A stretch of 64,000 nucleotides of DNA from Thiomicrorhabdus sp965602805 (lineage in GTDB: Bacteria > Pseudomonadota > Gammaproteobacteria > Thiomicrospirales > Thiomicrospiraceae), in the NCBI GenBank assembly GCA_965602805.1, contig CBFCZK010000002.1, positions 178,760-242,759 on the forward strand, given 5' to 3'. Positions 43,645-53,097 of this stretch are shown here, in pieces. Below the pieces are notes generated by a model. That model ran no database searches and was not told the DNA's origin. It saw only the letters and a list, made by a program, of their open reading frames with translations. Each line of letters starts with the position of its first letter. Position 1 is the first letter of the stretch. The translations under genes were made by a program, and so were the position numbers.

Positions 43645-44811
43645 TTAATTGGAATCGTCTTCATTCTCTTTAACAGGTTTTTCTCGTGGATGAAAACGGC
43701 TCTCATAATCCACCCGAAATACCACTGCTAAAGCGATACAGAGTATTAAGACACTACTGCCGCCGTAACTCATAAAAGGTAACGTCAAGCCTTTAGTCGG
43801 GAAAGCGCCGAGATTCACCCCCATATTAATGCCCGCTTGGAGAATAATCCAAATACCGATGCCATACGCCACCATGCCGCCAAAGAAGTGATTCACATCT
43901 AAGGCTTTACGACCAATTCTAAACAAGCGATGCAGAATCGCTAAATAGAGCAGGACTAAAAATACCACGCCGATAAAGCCAAACTCTTCGCCAAAGATAG
44001 AAAATAGGAAATCGGTGTGCGCATCCGGCAGATAGAGAAGCTTTTGAATACTCCCACCCAGCCCGGTGCCAAACAATCCACCACTGCCGGATGCAATCAA
44101 GGCCTGGGTTAATTGATAACCTGCCCCAAACGGGTCTTGCCAGGGATCGAGAAAGCTACTGACACGCGCCATGCGATATTCAGACGTCACCACTAATACC
44201 ACCAGAATAATCACAATTGGTAAGACCGTTAACACAAAGTAACGCCACGGCGCGCCAGCGATTAACAACATGCCAGTAATCATAATCGCAATAACAAAAG
44301 TACTGCCGTAATCTGGCTCTAACAATAATAAAATGGCCATTAGACCAAACGGTAACGCCAAACGAATAACCGCCTCAAAACTCTCTCTGACGGCCAGCGC
44401 GTGACGATCTAAATACCCCGCCATAAAGACAACAATCGCCAGCTTCATAAACTCTGAAGGCTGAAAGTTCATAACCATCAAAGGCAACCAGCGTTTACTA
44501 CCATTGATTTCTCGACCGAAAATTAAAACGGCAATGAGTAATAGGATCGCAAACAGGAATATTTTACCGCGGTGCTTCTCCCAAAAAGAGAGCGGGATTT
44601 GAAAAACAATATAGGCGGCGATACCGCCCAGTCCCATAGACATCAATTGGCGGATAAAATAGTGATCGGGAGCGCCATAACGTTGTTCACTGATAGCGAC
44701 GGAACTGGATGCAACCATCATCAAACCAATGACCATCAATGTCCCCATGAGACCCAGCAGCCAATAATCCATTGCCCACTCTTTACTGTTCGCTTGCCAC
44801 TCTTTTAACAT
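43645..44811 (-). CDS. ftsW: Lipid II polymerase / divisome SEDS protein FtsW
   Basis: SEDS-family peptidoglycan glycosyltransferase that works with FtsI at the septum. 388 residues, about ten hydrophobic helices. Family motifs are NGSKRWLPL, FQPSEFMKL, LLLEPDYGSTFVI (containing the catalytic Asp region) and LPFMSYGGSS. It overlaps murD by 7 bases and is 136 bases before murG. Confidence 0.94.
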   Translation of the reverse strand: MLKEWQANSKEWAMDYWLLGLMGTLMVIGLMMVASSSVAISEQRYGAPDHYFIRQLMSMGLGGIAAYIVFQIPLSFWEKHRGKIFLFAILLLIAVLIFGREINGSKRWLPLMVMNFQPSEFMKLAIVVFMAGYLDRHALAVRESFEAVIRLALPFGLMAILLLLEPDYGSTFVIAIMITGMLLIAGAPWRYFVLTVLPIVIILVVLVVTSEYRMARVSSFLDPWQDPFGAGYQLTQALIASGSGGLFGTGLGGSIQKLLYLPDAHTDFLFSIFGEEFGFIGVVFLVLLYLAILHRLFRIGRKALDVNHFFGGMVAYGIGIWIILQAGINMGVNLGAFPTKGLTLPFMSYGGSSVLILCIALAVVFRVDYESRFHPREKPVKENEDDSN

Positions 44812-46181
44812 GAAGTTTCTGCGTTAGAATCGGTTTCTGAATTGGTATAGCACTCTTTGACCAACTGAGTATAGATATCACCGCGTTGCACGTAGTTTGC
44901 AAATTGATCGAAGCTGGCGCAAGCCGGCGAAAACAGGACAGAATCGTCTGCGCTGACTAAGGATTTCGCCAAGTTGACCGCTTGCTGTAAGTCTGCCACA
45001 CGCGTGAGTGGCAAGCCCTCAAGACAAGATTCAATCATCGCCTGATCTCGACCAAACAGAATAGTATGACGACAAAACCCTTCAACCGCTGGGCGTAAGT
45101 CGGTGAAGTTTGCATCCTTACCGACGCCGCCGGCAATCAAAATCAACTGCCCTGCTGCTTGTCCGCCGATACTTTCAATCGCCGTTAAGGTTGCGCCCAC
45201 ATTAGTGCCTTTGGAATCATTAATCCACGACACACCTTCATAACAACCAACCAGCTGGGTTCTATGCGGCAGTCCACCAAAGGTTTTGACCACATGGGTA
45301 AAGTGCTCCGCAGCAATATTAAACGACTGACATAACGCCATCATCGCCAAAATATTTAGTTGGTGATGAGCACCTTTTAACTTCATATCCGACACGGCTA
45401 CCAATGGTGTTTTGCCATACCCTAGATAGACCTGGTCAGCTTGTGGAGAATCTACATGAACCACCCCATAATCTGCATCAGACTTAATAAAACCCTCACT
45501 GAGGCCGAAATGACTGATAACGGCATGATGAATCAGTCCTAAATCACTAAAACCCTCGGGCAGTATTGCCCGTTCAGCATTTTCAAACACTTTAGTTTTA
45601 GCTTGAATATACGCTTCCAAATCGGCATAGCGATCCATGTGATCTTCTGAGATATTCAAGACAGTGGCCGCAACAGTATTCAGAGAATAGGTGGTTTCTA
45701 ACTGAAAACTCGATAACTCAATAACATAGACATCGTAGTCGTTTTCATCCATCAATAGATCTAATACTGGTTCACCGATATTGCCACCGACACCGACTTG
45801 ATAGCCAGCTGACTCCAAAGCCAGTCCTGTCATAGTGGTCACGGTACTTTTGCCATTCGAACCGGTAATCGCAATCACGGGTACTCCGACCGCACGTGCA
45901 AACAACTCAACATCCCCAATGACTTGTTTACCCAGTTTTTGCAGTGCGACAACCCAAGGCTCTAATTTAGAGATACCTGGACTCAAGACAATGGTTTCAA
46001 ATTGACTATACCAAGCAGTTGGCAGCGAACCCAACGCAAATTCAATATGAGGGAAACTGATTTGTAAAACCTCAACATCAAAACTTTCACGCGTATCAAA
46101 TGCCAGGCAAACTTCACCTTGCGCTTCAAAATAGCGTAATACCGACTGTCCAGTAATCCCTAAACCCGCTACTAAATACAT
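44805..46181 (-). CDS. murD: UDP-MurNAc-L-Ala--D-glutamate ligase
   Basis: Adds D-Glu to UDP-MurNAc-L-Ala. 458 residues. LVAGLGITGQSVLRYF at the N-terminus, ATP loop AITGSNGKSTVTTM, LNISEDHMDRYADLEAY and WINDSKGTNVGAT with conserved Mur-ligase residues are clear. Located between mraY (83-base gap) and ftsW. Confidence 0.95.
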   Translation of the reverse strand: MYLVAGLGITGQSVLRYFEAQGEVCLAFDTRESFDVEVLQISFPHIEFALGSLPTAWYSQFETIVLSPGISKLEPWVVALQKLGKQVIGDVELFARAVGVPVIAITGSNGKSTVTTMTGLALESAGYQVGVGGNIGEPVLDLLMDENDYDVYVIELSSFQLETTYSLNTVAATVLNISEDHMDRYADLEAYIQAKTKVFENAERAILPEGFSDLGLIHHAVISHFGLSEGFIKSDADYGVVHVDSPQADQVYLGYGKTPLVAVSDMKLKGAHHQLNILAMMALCQSFNIAAEHFTHVVKTFGGLPHRTQLVGCYEGVSWINDSKGTNVGATLTAIESIGGQAAGQLILIAGGVGKDANFTDLRPAVEGFCRHTILFGRDQAMIESCLEGLPLTRVADLQQAVNLAKSLVSADDSVLFSPACASFDQFANYVQRGDIYTQLVKECYTNSETDSNAETSC

Positions 46182-46264
46182 TTGTTTGAATCCTTAAATT
46201 GTTCATAACGATTTAGGCAATATGTCTTAAATACCGTAAACACTTGCCAAGTCGCTGCGAAATC

Positions 46265-47347
46265 CTATCGAAGTTTTAAACTTGCTAAACCAACCAATAC
46301 TAAAATAATCGTGATAACCCAAAAGCGCACAATGACTTGCGATTCATGCCAGCCTTTCTGTTCGTAATGATGATGTAAGGGTGCCATTAAAAAGATACGC
46401 TTCTTTCTGAGTTTATAAGAACCCACCTGCAAAATCACAGACACCGTCTCAGCGACAAAAATTCCGCCCATAATAAACAGTACCAACTCTTGTTTAACGG
46501 CAATCGCCATTCCACCTAATGTTGCACCAATCGCTAAAGATCCGACATCGCCCATAAAGACCTGTGCGGGATGGGCATTAAACCATAAGAAGCCAAGTCC
46601 AGCGCCCACCAGTGCGCCGGCGAGAATGGTTAACTCACCGACACCTGGAATATAGGGAATATTCAGGTAGTCCGAGAAATAGACATGCCCTGAAAGATAG
46701 GCGAATACACCTAAAGCACCCGAAATCATAACGGTTGGCATAATCGCCAAACCATCCAAACCATCGGTTAAATTTACCGCATTTGAGGTACCGACAATAA
46801 CCAGGTAACTTAATAAAATCGTCCAGGCACCTAAATGAATCACAGTGTCTTTCATGTAAGGAATCAGTAACTCGGCCTCAGCAGGTACCGTTGCTAGACT
46901 GTACATCGTATAGGCAGTGGCGAAGCCGATAATAGACTGCCATAAAAACTTGGTACGTGAACGCATGCCTTCTGGATCTTTATAGACGACCTTCATATAA
47001 TCGTCGATAAAGCCGATGACACCAAAGCCGAGCATAGAAAGTGTGATAACTAAAAGGTAGTGATTGGTTAAATCACCCCACAACACCACGGCCATCGCTA
47101 CTGAAAACAGAATCATGGTGCCACCCATCGTCGGTGTACCGGCTTTGATCAGATGAGTCTGCGGGCCATCTTGACGAATCGACTGACCGACTTTCAAACG
47201 TGTTAACCAACGTATCATCGCGGGGCCGACCATAAAGGAGAGAACCAGAGCCGTCAATACACTCATAATGGCGCGCATGGTGATGTAACTAAACACCCCA
47301 AACCCTGAAATGTATTGCTGTAGATACTCTGTTAGATAGATCAACAT
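46265..47347 (-). CDS. mraY: Phospho-MurNAc-pentapeptide transferase
   Basis: Integral membrane enzyme transferring phospho-MurNAc-pentapeptide to undecaprenyl phosphate, giving lipid I. 360 residues with about ten transmembrane helices. GTPTMGGTMI, FIDDYMKV (Asp pair), NAVNLTDGLDGLAI, FMGDVGSLAIG and MAPLHHHYEQKGWHE are the family signatures. Confidence 0.96.
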   Translation of the reverse strand: MLIYLTEYLQQYISGFGVFSYITMRAIMSVLTALVLSFMVGPAMIRWLTRLKVGQSIRQDGPQTHLIKAGTPTMGGTMILFSVAMAVVLWGDLTNHYLLVITLSMLGFGVIGFIDDYMKVVYKDPEGMRSRTKFLWQSIIGFATAYTMYSLATVPAEAELLIPYMKDTVIHLGAWTILLSYLVIVGTSNAVNLTDGLDGLAIMPTVMISGALGVFAYLSGHVYFSDYLNIPYIPGVGELTILAGALVGAGLGFLWFNAHPAQVFMGDVGSLAIGATLGGMAIAVKQELVLFIMGGIFVAETVSVILQVGSYKLRKKRIFLMAPLHHHYEQKGWHESQVIVRFWVITIILVLVGLASLKLR

Positions 47348-47433
47348 ATTTTAATCCTTTATGACGACATCGATTGGTTTGCTTGCAAACCTTATAATTA
47401 TGTTTTTTTTCGTGACTCTGTTCGTGCAATTAT

Positions 47434-49074
47434 TTACTTAGAAAATTGTGCCATAACCGCTTTTGTCACGAGTTCCATCTGCGCACTGCGCGAACCTTTC
47501 ACCAAGACATTTGCAGACTGATTGCTCTGCATTTGTTGTTGCAAAATTTGACTCAATTCGGCGGCCATTTTTTCATGGGTTTCAAAGTAGCGCGCCTGTT
47601 CACCAAACGCAGCAGGCATCTGTTGCGTGGTCTGACCGTAACTGAATAAATAATCCACGCCTTTTTGCTTGGCGTATAAAGCAATCTCTTGATGGGCAGA
47701 CTCTGCCGTTTCACCGAGCTCCGCCATTGCACCTAAACACAAAACAGCCAGGCCTGGTAAGCTGGTCAGCGCATCAATACCGGCTTTTACAGAAGCGGGA
47801 TTGGCATTATAACTGTCATCAATCAACCAACCTGTTGTAATGGCTTGTTGTTGTAATCTTCCAGGCACGCCATTAAAATTCACCAGGCCTGGTTGAATTT
47901 GTGACCAACGCAATCCGGCACTCAACGCCACAGTCACACAAGCCGCAGCATTCAGGGCATTATGCTGCCCTAAAACAGGCATTTCAACCGTTTTATGCAG
48001 ACATTGATGAGTTGGCTGTAAACGCTCTGAAATGTGCAAGTCAAAACAGATGCCTGAATTCGTTACTTTAAAATCACTGACCCGTACATCTGCATCGCGA
48101 TTTGACTCGGAATCCGCGCCGAAACTCAGCACTTTTTCAATGCCTAAATCCGCAGTCATAGCCAGCCAATCTACATAACCCGGTGAGTCACAGTTAATGA
48201 CCGCGACACCTTTTTTTGAGCTTTTATCTGTAAAATCGTCAGCGGAAATGGCACGCTGGTTTAAACCCTGAAAGATTTCACCCTTAGTATCAATTACGCC
48301 CTGTAAACTGCCAAAACCTTCTAAGTGTGCACCGGATGCATTATTGATTAGAGCAATATCCGGCAGCGCCAAATTGGTGAGATAAGCAATCTCCTGCGGA
48401 TGATTGGCGCCCATTTCAATAATCGCGTATTCATGTTCAGGGCGAAGGTTTAACAGGGTTCTCGGCATGCCAAAATCATTATTCAAATTACCCTCGGTCG
48501 CCAAAGTCTTGCCGACAGTTTGAAAAATATCTAACAACAATGTTTTGGTGGTGGTCTTGCCGTTACTGCCAGTGACAGCAATCAATTTTTTTAATGGCAT
48601 TTGTAGACGATGCCACTTGGCAAACAAGCCTAATGCAATGCGAGTATCATCGACCAATACGCCTGGCACGGGTAAATCATCAGAGCATTCTGTTGCAGAG
48701 ATTAAAACAGCAACTGCGCCCTGCTGAATGGCTTGTTTTATAAATTTATGACCATCAAAATTCTCGCCTTTAATGGCGATATATAAAGCACCCGCTTTAA
48801 GGGTACGAGTATCGGTGCTTATACTGGTAAAACGCATTTGTTGCTCAGCATCTAAAGCTCCGATGCACTCACCATCCACACTCCTGCGCAAATCGTTCAG
48901 TGTCCAACTAAAAGCTTTTAAAGGACTGTTTTCCACTGTTTCTACCTGAGTATTTTCAACCATCTGCCTACTTCCTTCACTCTCTTGCGATGACGTCACT
49001 TGATTTTGCAATAGAGCAACCATTTCCTCAGGTGAAAGAGCTTTGTCATCGTTTTGTTTATTTGTCAAAAGCAT
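47434..49074 (-). CDS. murF: UDP-MurNAc-tripeptide--D-Ala-D-Ala ligase
   Basis: Adds D-Ala-D-Ala to complete the pentapeptide. ATG 49074 with GGAG 5 bases upstream (17-base overlap with murE) gives about 546 residues, some 90 more than E. coli MurF. Part of the excess is an N-terminal extension of about 50 residues (Gln, Glu, Ser, Val rich) before the usual FSWTLNDLRRSVDGE start. The ATP loop AVTGSNGKTTTKTLL, EMGANHPQEIAYL and IDDSYNANPASVKAGI are intact. Two palindrome copies lie within, encoding LPGLAV and QPGLVN. Confidence 0.94.
   Translation of the reverse strand: MLLTNKQNDDKALSPEEMVALLQNQVTSSQESEGSRQMVENTQVETVENSPLKAFSWTLNDLRRSVDGECIGALDAEQQMRFTSISTDTRTLKAGALYIAIKGENFDGHKFIKQAIQQGAVAVLISATECSDDLPVPGVLVDDTRIALGLFAKWHRLQMPLKKLIAVTGSNGKTTTKTLLLDIFQTVGKTLATEGNLNNDFGMPRTLLNLRPEHEYAIIEMGANHPQEIAYLTNLALPDIALINNASGAHLEGFGSLQGVIDTKGEIFQGLNQRAISADDFTDKSSKKGVAVINCDSPGYVDWLAMTADLGIEKVLSFGADSESNRDADVRVSDFKVTNSGICFDLHISERLQPTHQCLHKTVEMPVLGQHNALNAAACVTVALSAGLRWSQIQPGLVNFNGVPGRLQQQAITTGWLIDDSYNANPASVKAGIDALTSLPGLAVLCLGAMAELGETAESAHQEIALYAKQKGVDYLFSYGQTTQQMPAAFGEQARYFETHEKMAAELSQILQQQMQSNQSANVLVKGSRSAQMELVTKAVMAQFSK
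47748..47757. repeat. CCAGGCCTGG palindrome, copy 13 (in gene)
   Basis: Exact core within murF, encoding LPGLAV on the minus strand. Confidence 0.85.
47883..47892. repeat. CCAGGCCTGG palindrome, copy 14 (in gene)
   Basis: Exact core within murF, encoding QPGLVN on the minus strand, 126 bases from copy 13 and in the same frame. Confidence 0.85.
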
Positions 49075-50695
49075 TCTGCTCCGTTGAATCAACGCTCGAG
49101 TGATTCAAGCAATCCAATACAACTTGCTGATCACTGAAAGATATTTTCTTTCCCTGAATATCTTGATAAAGCTCATGGCCTTTTCCGGCAATGACCACAA
49201 TATCTTCAGGCTTTGCGTCGGCCAACACTTTCTCAATTGCCAACTTACGATCTGCTTGCTGTAAGACTGATTGCGGTTGCTTAAAACCGTTGAAGATTTG
49301 TTGCCTGATCTGCTGAGGGTTTTCAAAACGTGGGTTATCGTCTGTCACCATTATTTTATCTGCAATGCTTTCTGCGACACTTGCCATCAAAGGACGTTTA
49401 CCCTGGTCTCTATCACCACCACAACCAAACACAACCCATAATCGACCAGGCCTGGTAGTTTTATTATTCATAACACCACCAATTAAATGCTGCTTGACGG
49501 CAACCAACACTTGCTCAAGCGCATCGGGAGTATGTGCAAAGTCGACAATCACGCTCGGAGACCGTGTGACTTGCTGCATTCTCCCTTCAACAGAGTGTAG
49601 ATTCTCTAACAAGTGTCTAATGGTTTGCATATCGGCGTTAAGGTGTTCACTCGACAATATTATCGAGCAAGCACAGAGTACATTTTCAACATTAAACGCC
49701 CCTAACAGAGGGATTTTAACAACGAACATTTGACCTTGATACATTAAGTTCAGGGTCATTCCATTGGGTGCTAATAGCAACTGAGTACACTGCAGTTCTG
49801 CATGACTGACAACGTCATCACTTTGGATCGAAGAATCAACTCTAACGTAACCAAACACAGATTTTAATTGCGCTGATTTTACTAATTTTAGTCCGACGGC
49901 ATCATTGAGATTGAGCACTTGATGCTTCGAGTCGTAATCCGTAAATAATTTTTGTTTGGCCGCTTGATAGTGCTCAACGGTGCCATGAAAGTCCATATGG
50001 TCGCGAGTGATTTGTGTCAAAGCTACTGTCTCAAAGACGACCTTATGGATGCGCCCTAACTCCAAGGCATGCGATGAAACTTCCATCAAAACCCACTGCG
50101 CGCCCAACTCAATAAACTCTGCCAATAGTCGGTGAACGCTGACCACATCAGGGGTGGTATTCTGAGTGGCTTGCAAGGCCCCAAACAAGCCGTTGCCCAA
50201 GGTACCAATTAATGCCGTCTTTTGCCCCAATCCTTGTAATAGCTGTGCCGTATAAAATGCTGTAGAGGTTTTGCCATTGGTTCCGGTAATGCCGACAACC
50301 TTAATACGTTCACTCGGCTGATCATAAAACCAATGCGCTAAGTCAGCGAGCTTCTCGGTTAGATTTTCAACGACCAAAACAGCGCATAAGTGCGTTGCAA
50401 CTGCATTATGAGTATCAATAATAGCTTGTTCTGTTTGATTAAGTGCTCTATCAGAGATGACCAGGCCTGGTTGCTTTGTTAGCATCGTCTGCAAATAATC
50501 CAAACCATGTTGAATCCCGCCTTGCAAAGCAATAAATCCATCACCTTGTGATATTTGGCGTGAATCCATAGAGAGTTGATTCACCACACACTCGACATTG
50601 GCAACAAGTTGCGCATCCTCTAATAATCTTTGCTGTAAAAAACCGGTGATTTGGCTGACCGTTTTCTGCGCTAATATGCTCTTCATGACTTTCAT
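49058..50695 (-). CDS. murE: UDP-MurNAc-dipeptide--meso-diaminopimelate ligase
   Basis: Adds the third stem-peptide residue. 545 residues (E. coli 495). The ATP loop is GITGTNGKTSTAFY, then TQITRDHMDFHGTVEHY and the C-terminal DNPRFENPQQI, the meso-DAP recognition motif (DNPR). It overlaps ftsI by 4 bases (ATGA) and murF by 17. Two palindrome copies encode TRPGRL and QPGLVI. Confidence 0.95.
   Translation of the reverse strand: MKVMKSILAQKTVSQITGFLQQRLLEDAQLVANVECVVNQLSMDSRQISQGDGFIALQGGIQHGLDYLQTMLTKQPGLVISDRALNQTEQAIIDTHNAVATHLCAVLVVENLTEKLADLAHWFYDQPSERIKVVGITGTNGKTSTAFYTAQLLQGLGQKTALIGTLGNGLFGALQATQNTTPDVVSVHRLLAEFIELGAQWVLMEVSSHALELGRIHKVVFETVALTQITRDHMDFHGTVEHYQAAKQKLFTDYDSKHQVLNLNDAVGLKLVKSAQLKSVFGYVRVDSSIQSDDVVSHAELQCTQLLLAPNGMTLNLMYQGQMFVVKIPLLGAFNVENVLCACSIILSSEHLNADMQTIRHLLENLHSVEGRMQQVTRSPSVIVDFAHTPDALEQVLVAVKQHLIGGVMNNKTTRPGRLWVVFGCGGDRDQGKRPLMASVAESIADKIMVTDDNPRFENPQQIRQQIFNGFKQPQSVLQQADRKLAIEKVLADAKPEDIVVIAGKGHELYQDIQGKKISFSDQQVVLDCLNHSSVDSTEQNAFDK
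49446..49455. repeat. CCAGGCCTGG palindrome, copy 15 (in gene)
   Basis: Exact core within murE, encoding TTRPGRL just before the conserved WVVFGCGGDRD segment. Confidence 0.85.
50461..50470. repeat. CCAGGCCTGG palindrome, copy 16 (in gene)
   Basis: Exact core within murE, encoding QPGLVI in the N-terminal domain. Confidence 0.85.
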
Positions 50696-52644
50696 TTCGG
50701 CTGACCTTTACTGTTGAGTTCAACCGTCTTATCCGGAGCAATATTTCTCAAGCGCAACGCTTCTTGCATCACTTCTCTAAACACTGGTGCCGCCACTAAA
50801 CCACCATAATAGACACCACGACTTGGCTCATTAACCGCGACGACCATAATAAACTCTGGATTGGAGACGGGTACGATTCCAGCAAATAAAGTTATGTAAG
50901 CATTCTCTTCATAACCCCCTTTTTTCGTTTTATGAACCGTACCGGTTTTACCGGCAACACGATAACCTGGTATCTGTGCTTTAGGCGCCGTGCCTTTTTT
51001 AGAGACCGCCGCCTCCATCATTTTAAGCACTTCGGTCGCGACTTCCGCTTTTACTAACGGTTCACCCACTGGGGCTTGCTCTAGCTTAATTACACTGAGC
51101 GGCAGCATATTGCCTTGATTAGTGAACAATAGATAGGAGTGTGCTAAGTTGAGCAGATTTATATTAAAGCTATAGCCGTAAGAACTCGACACTTGATCTA
51201 AATCCTGCCAATCTGCGGTCGGTTTTAAGTAACCCATGGCTTCACCGGGCAAAAATAACCCACTATCTCGACCAAAACCGAGTTGCAACCAAAAATCATG
51301 TTGCTGCTCAGGGCTTAACTTCAAAGCCACCTTAGACACCCCGACATTACTCGATTTTTGAATAATCCCCATTGGCGTGAGTAAGCCGTTGTTATGCGTA
51401 TCACTAATACGCTTGCCTTGCACACGCATGGAACCCGGAGAGGTATTAATTTCAGTGTCTAAGTCAATTAAGCCCAAGTCTAATGCCTTAGCAATGACAA
51501 AAGGCTTTACAGTTGAACCCGGCTCTAAAAGATCGGTCACGACACGGTTACGAATCGCCTTTCCGGTACGCTGTCGATTGTCATTCGGATTGTAGCCAGG
51601 CAAACTGACCATTGAGAGAACTTCACCGGTTTTGGCATCCAAAATTACGGAACTGGCCGAAGTAGCTTGATGCTTAACCATGACTTCTTTTAAAGCACGA
51701 TAAGCAAAGTATTGAATATTTTGATCAATACTTAAGGTAATCGATTTACCAGGCTTCGAGGCCACAATGTCTTTGACGAAATCAACCACATGCCCCGCAC
51801 GATCCTTGACCACCTGTTTTTTGCCTGGCGTACCACGCAACCAGTCATTATAGGCCAGCTCAACACCTTCCTGGCCTTTATCATCTATATTCGTAAAACC
51901 GACTAGATGGGCACTGCTCTCACCCGATGGATAATAACGTTTGTACTCGCCTTGTGTATAAACGCCAGTAAGACGCATAGACTCGATTTTTTCAGCTACC
52001 TCAGGCACCATGGAGCGCTTTAGATACATAAAGCGGCGCTTAGGATGGGCACGAATCTTACGCGCCAGGTCACCTGTTGTCCTGTTTAACACCTGCGCTA
52101 AACGGGCATAACTGTAACGATAACGGTCAATTAAACGTTTATCGACCCAGACCGACGGCAATAATTTATCCACTTGAATGATTCGCCCATCATTCTCAAA
52201 ATCAATATCCACACGTTTGGTATAAGTACCAGGCAGTTCTAATGCCGCGATTTTATCAATAATGCTTTCATCATAGACTTGTTGAATAAAACTCAAACGC
52301 TTATGTTTGTTGGAACTGATATATTGATTAAGCTGACTGTCGGTTAGGTTTAATAACGCTAAGAATTGAAGATACTTTTGTTCATGACTGACCATCTCTT
52401 TAGGATCGACCCAAACGGCGGCCATTGGCGTGCTTAAGGCCAATAACTCTCCATTACGGTCATAGATATCCCCGCGCGATGCTGGTATTTCAATGGTTCT
52501 GATTTGGCGCTTATCCCCTTCTGATTGCAAAAAATCCGTCTTAATCACCTGGACATAAAATGCACGCCCAATAATGGCCATAAAACCGAGTGCAATCAGA
52601 AAGAAAACCACGCTGTCTCTTCTGATTCTTTTTGGATTAGTCAT
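50692..52644 (-). CDS. ftsI: Septal peptidoglycan transpeptidase FtsI (PBP3), enlarged
   Basis: Class B penicillin-binding protein crosslinking septal peptidoglycan with FtsW. ATG 52644 has GGAGG 7 bases upstream; it overlaps ftsL by 8 bases. About 650 residues against about 580-590 usually. One transmembrane helix (about 11-30), pedestal region, then transpeptidase domain with STVK (377-380), SSNVG and KTGT. The extra length appears to be a second copy of a pedestal module: residues about 78-146 (WVDPKEM to LPGTYTKR) align by eye with about 166-236 (WVDKRLI to LTGVYTQGEYKR). Confidence 0.94.
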   Translation of the reverse strand: MTNPKRIRRDSVVFFLIALGFMAIIGRAFYVQVIKTDFLQSEGDKRQIRTIEIPASRGDIYDRNGELLALSTPMAAVWVDPKEMVSHEQKYLQFLALLNLTDSQLNQYISSNKHKRLSFIQQVYDESIIDKIAALELPGTYTKRVDIDFENDGRIIQVDKLLPSVWVDKRLIDRYRYSYARLAQVLNRTTGDLARKIRAHPKRRFMYLKRSMVPEVAEKIESMRLTGVYTQGEYKRYYPSGESSAHLVGFTNIDDKGQEGVELAYNDWLRGTPGKKQVVKDRAGHVVDFVKDIVASKPGKSITLSIDQNIQYFAYRALKEVMVKHQATSASSVILDAKTGEVLSMVSLPGYNPNDNRQRTGKAIRNRVVTDLLEPGSTVKPFVIAKALDLGLIDLDTEINTSPGSMRVQGKRISDTHNNGLLTPMGIIQKSSNVGVSKVALKLSPEQQHDFWLQLGFGRDSGLFLPGEAMGYLKPTADWQDLDQVSSSYGYSFNINLLNLAHSYLLFTNQGNMLPLSVIKLEQAPVGEPLVKAEVATEVLKMMEAAVSKKGTAPKAQIPGYRVAGKTGTVHKTKKGGYEENAYITLFAGIVPVSNPEFIMVVAVNEPSRGVYYGGLVAAPVFREVMQEALRLRNIAPDKTVELNSKGQPK

Positions 52645-52981
52645 GCCCAACCTCCAAGGATTCGGGCACTTCCTTATAGAGGTAAAGTGTTTGAAAGTTA
52701 GACTTATCGGATGTCATATTGAGTTGCGTACGTGCAACTTGCTCGACTCTGGCGGGTGCTGTGAGGTATTTTCTCTCAAGCTGTAAACGCCCCCACTCTT
52801 CATGAGCGGTTAACGCCGATTTTAAAGACTGGTAATACTGAGTTTCTAAATGTCTAATCTCATGCTGCACGCGCACCACTCCAACCAGGCTTGCCAACAC
52901 AAGCGCGATGAGAATAAACAGAAAAAGCCCACGCCACTTAAACGCATTTAAGTGTGTGGGCTTGGGGAATCTACTTAACAT
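52637..52981 (-). CDS. ftsL: Cell-division protein FtsL
   Basis: Small bitopic divisome protein that forms the FtsQLB complex. 114 residues: short cytoplasmic part, one transmembrane helix (about 18-39), then a heptad-like coiled coil (about 40-85, HEIRHLETQYYQSLKSALTAHEEW) and a C-terminal region with RVEQVARTQLNM. Identity rests on size, topology and position before ftsI. Its upstream neighbour is ftsZ instead of the usual rsmH. Confidence 0.88.
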   Translation of the reverse strand: MLSRFPKPTHLNAFKWRGLFLFILIALVLASLVGVVRVQHEIRHLETQYYQSLKSALTAHEEWGRLQLERKYLTAPARVEQVARTQLNMTSDKSNFQTLYLYKEVPESLEVGHD

Positions 52982-53005
52982 TTAGAATAACACTCAGCAT
53001 AGCCA

Positions 53006-53036
53006 GGAGAGGTTCAAAATTAGGGGAAACCTCTCC
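53006..53036. promoter_or_regulatory. Hairpin in the ftsZ-ftsL gap
   Basis: GGAGAGGTT (53006-53014) and AACCTCTCC (53028-53036) form a 9-bp stem with a 13-base loop. No T run follows on the minus strand, so it is more likely an mRNA-processing, stability or attenuation element than a simple terminator. Function is a guess. Confidence 0.45.
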
Positions 53037-53097
53037 ATAGACCGGATTGCTCTTGGGTCAAGGTTTGGCAAACTCTCACCAATCCTTCGCCACAAGA

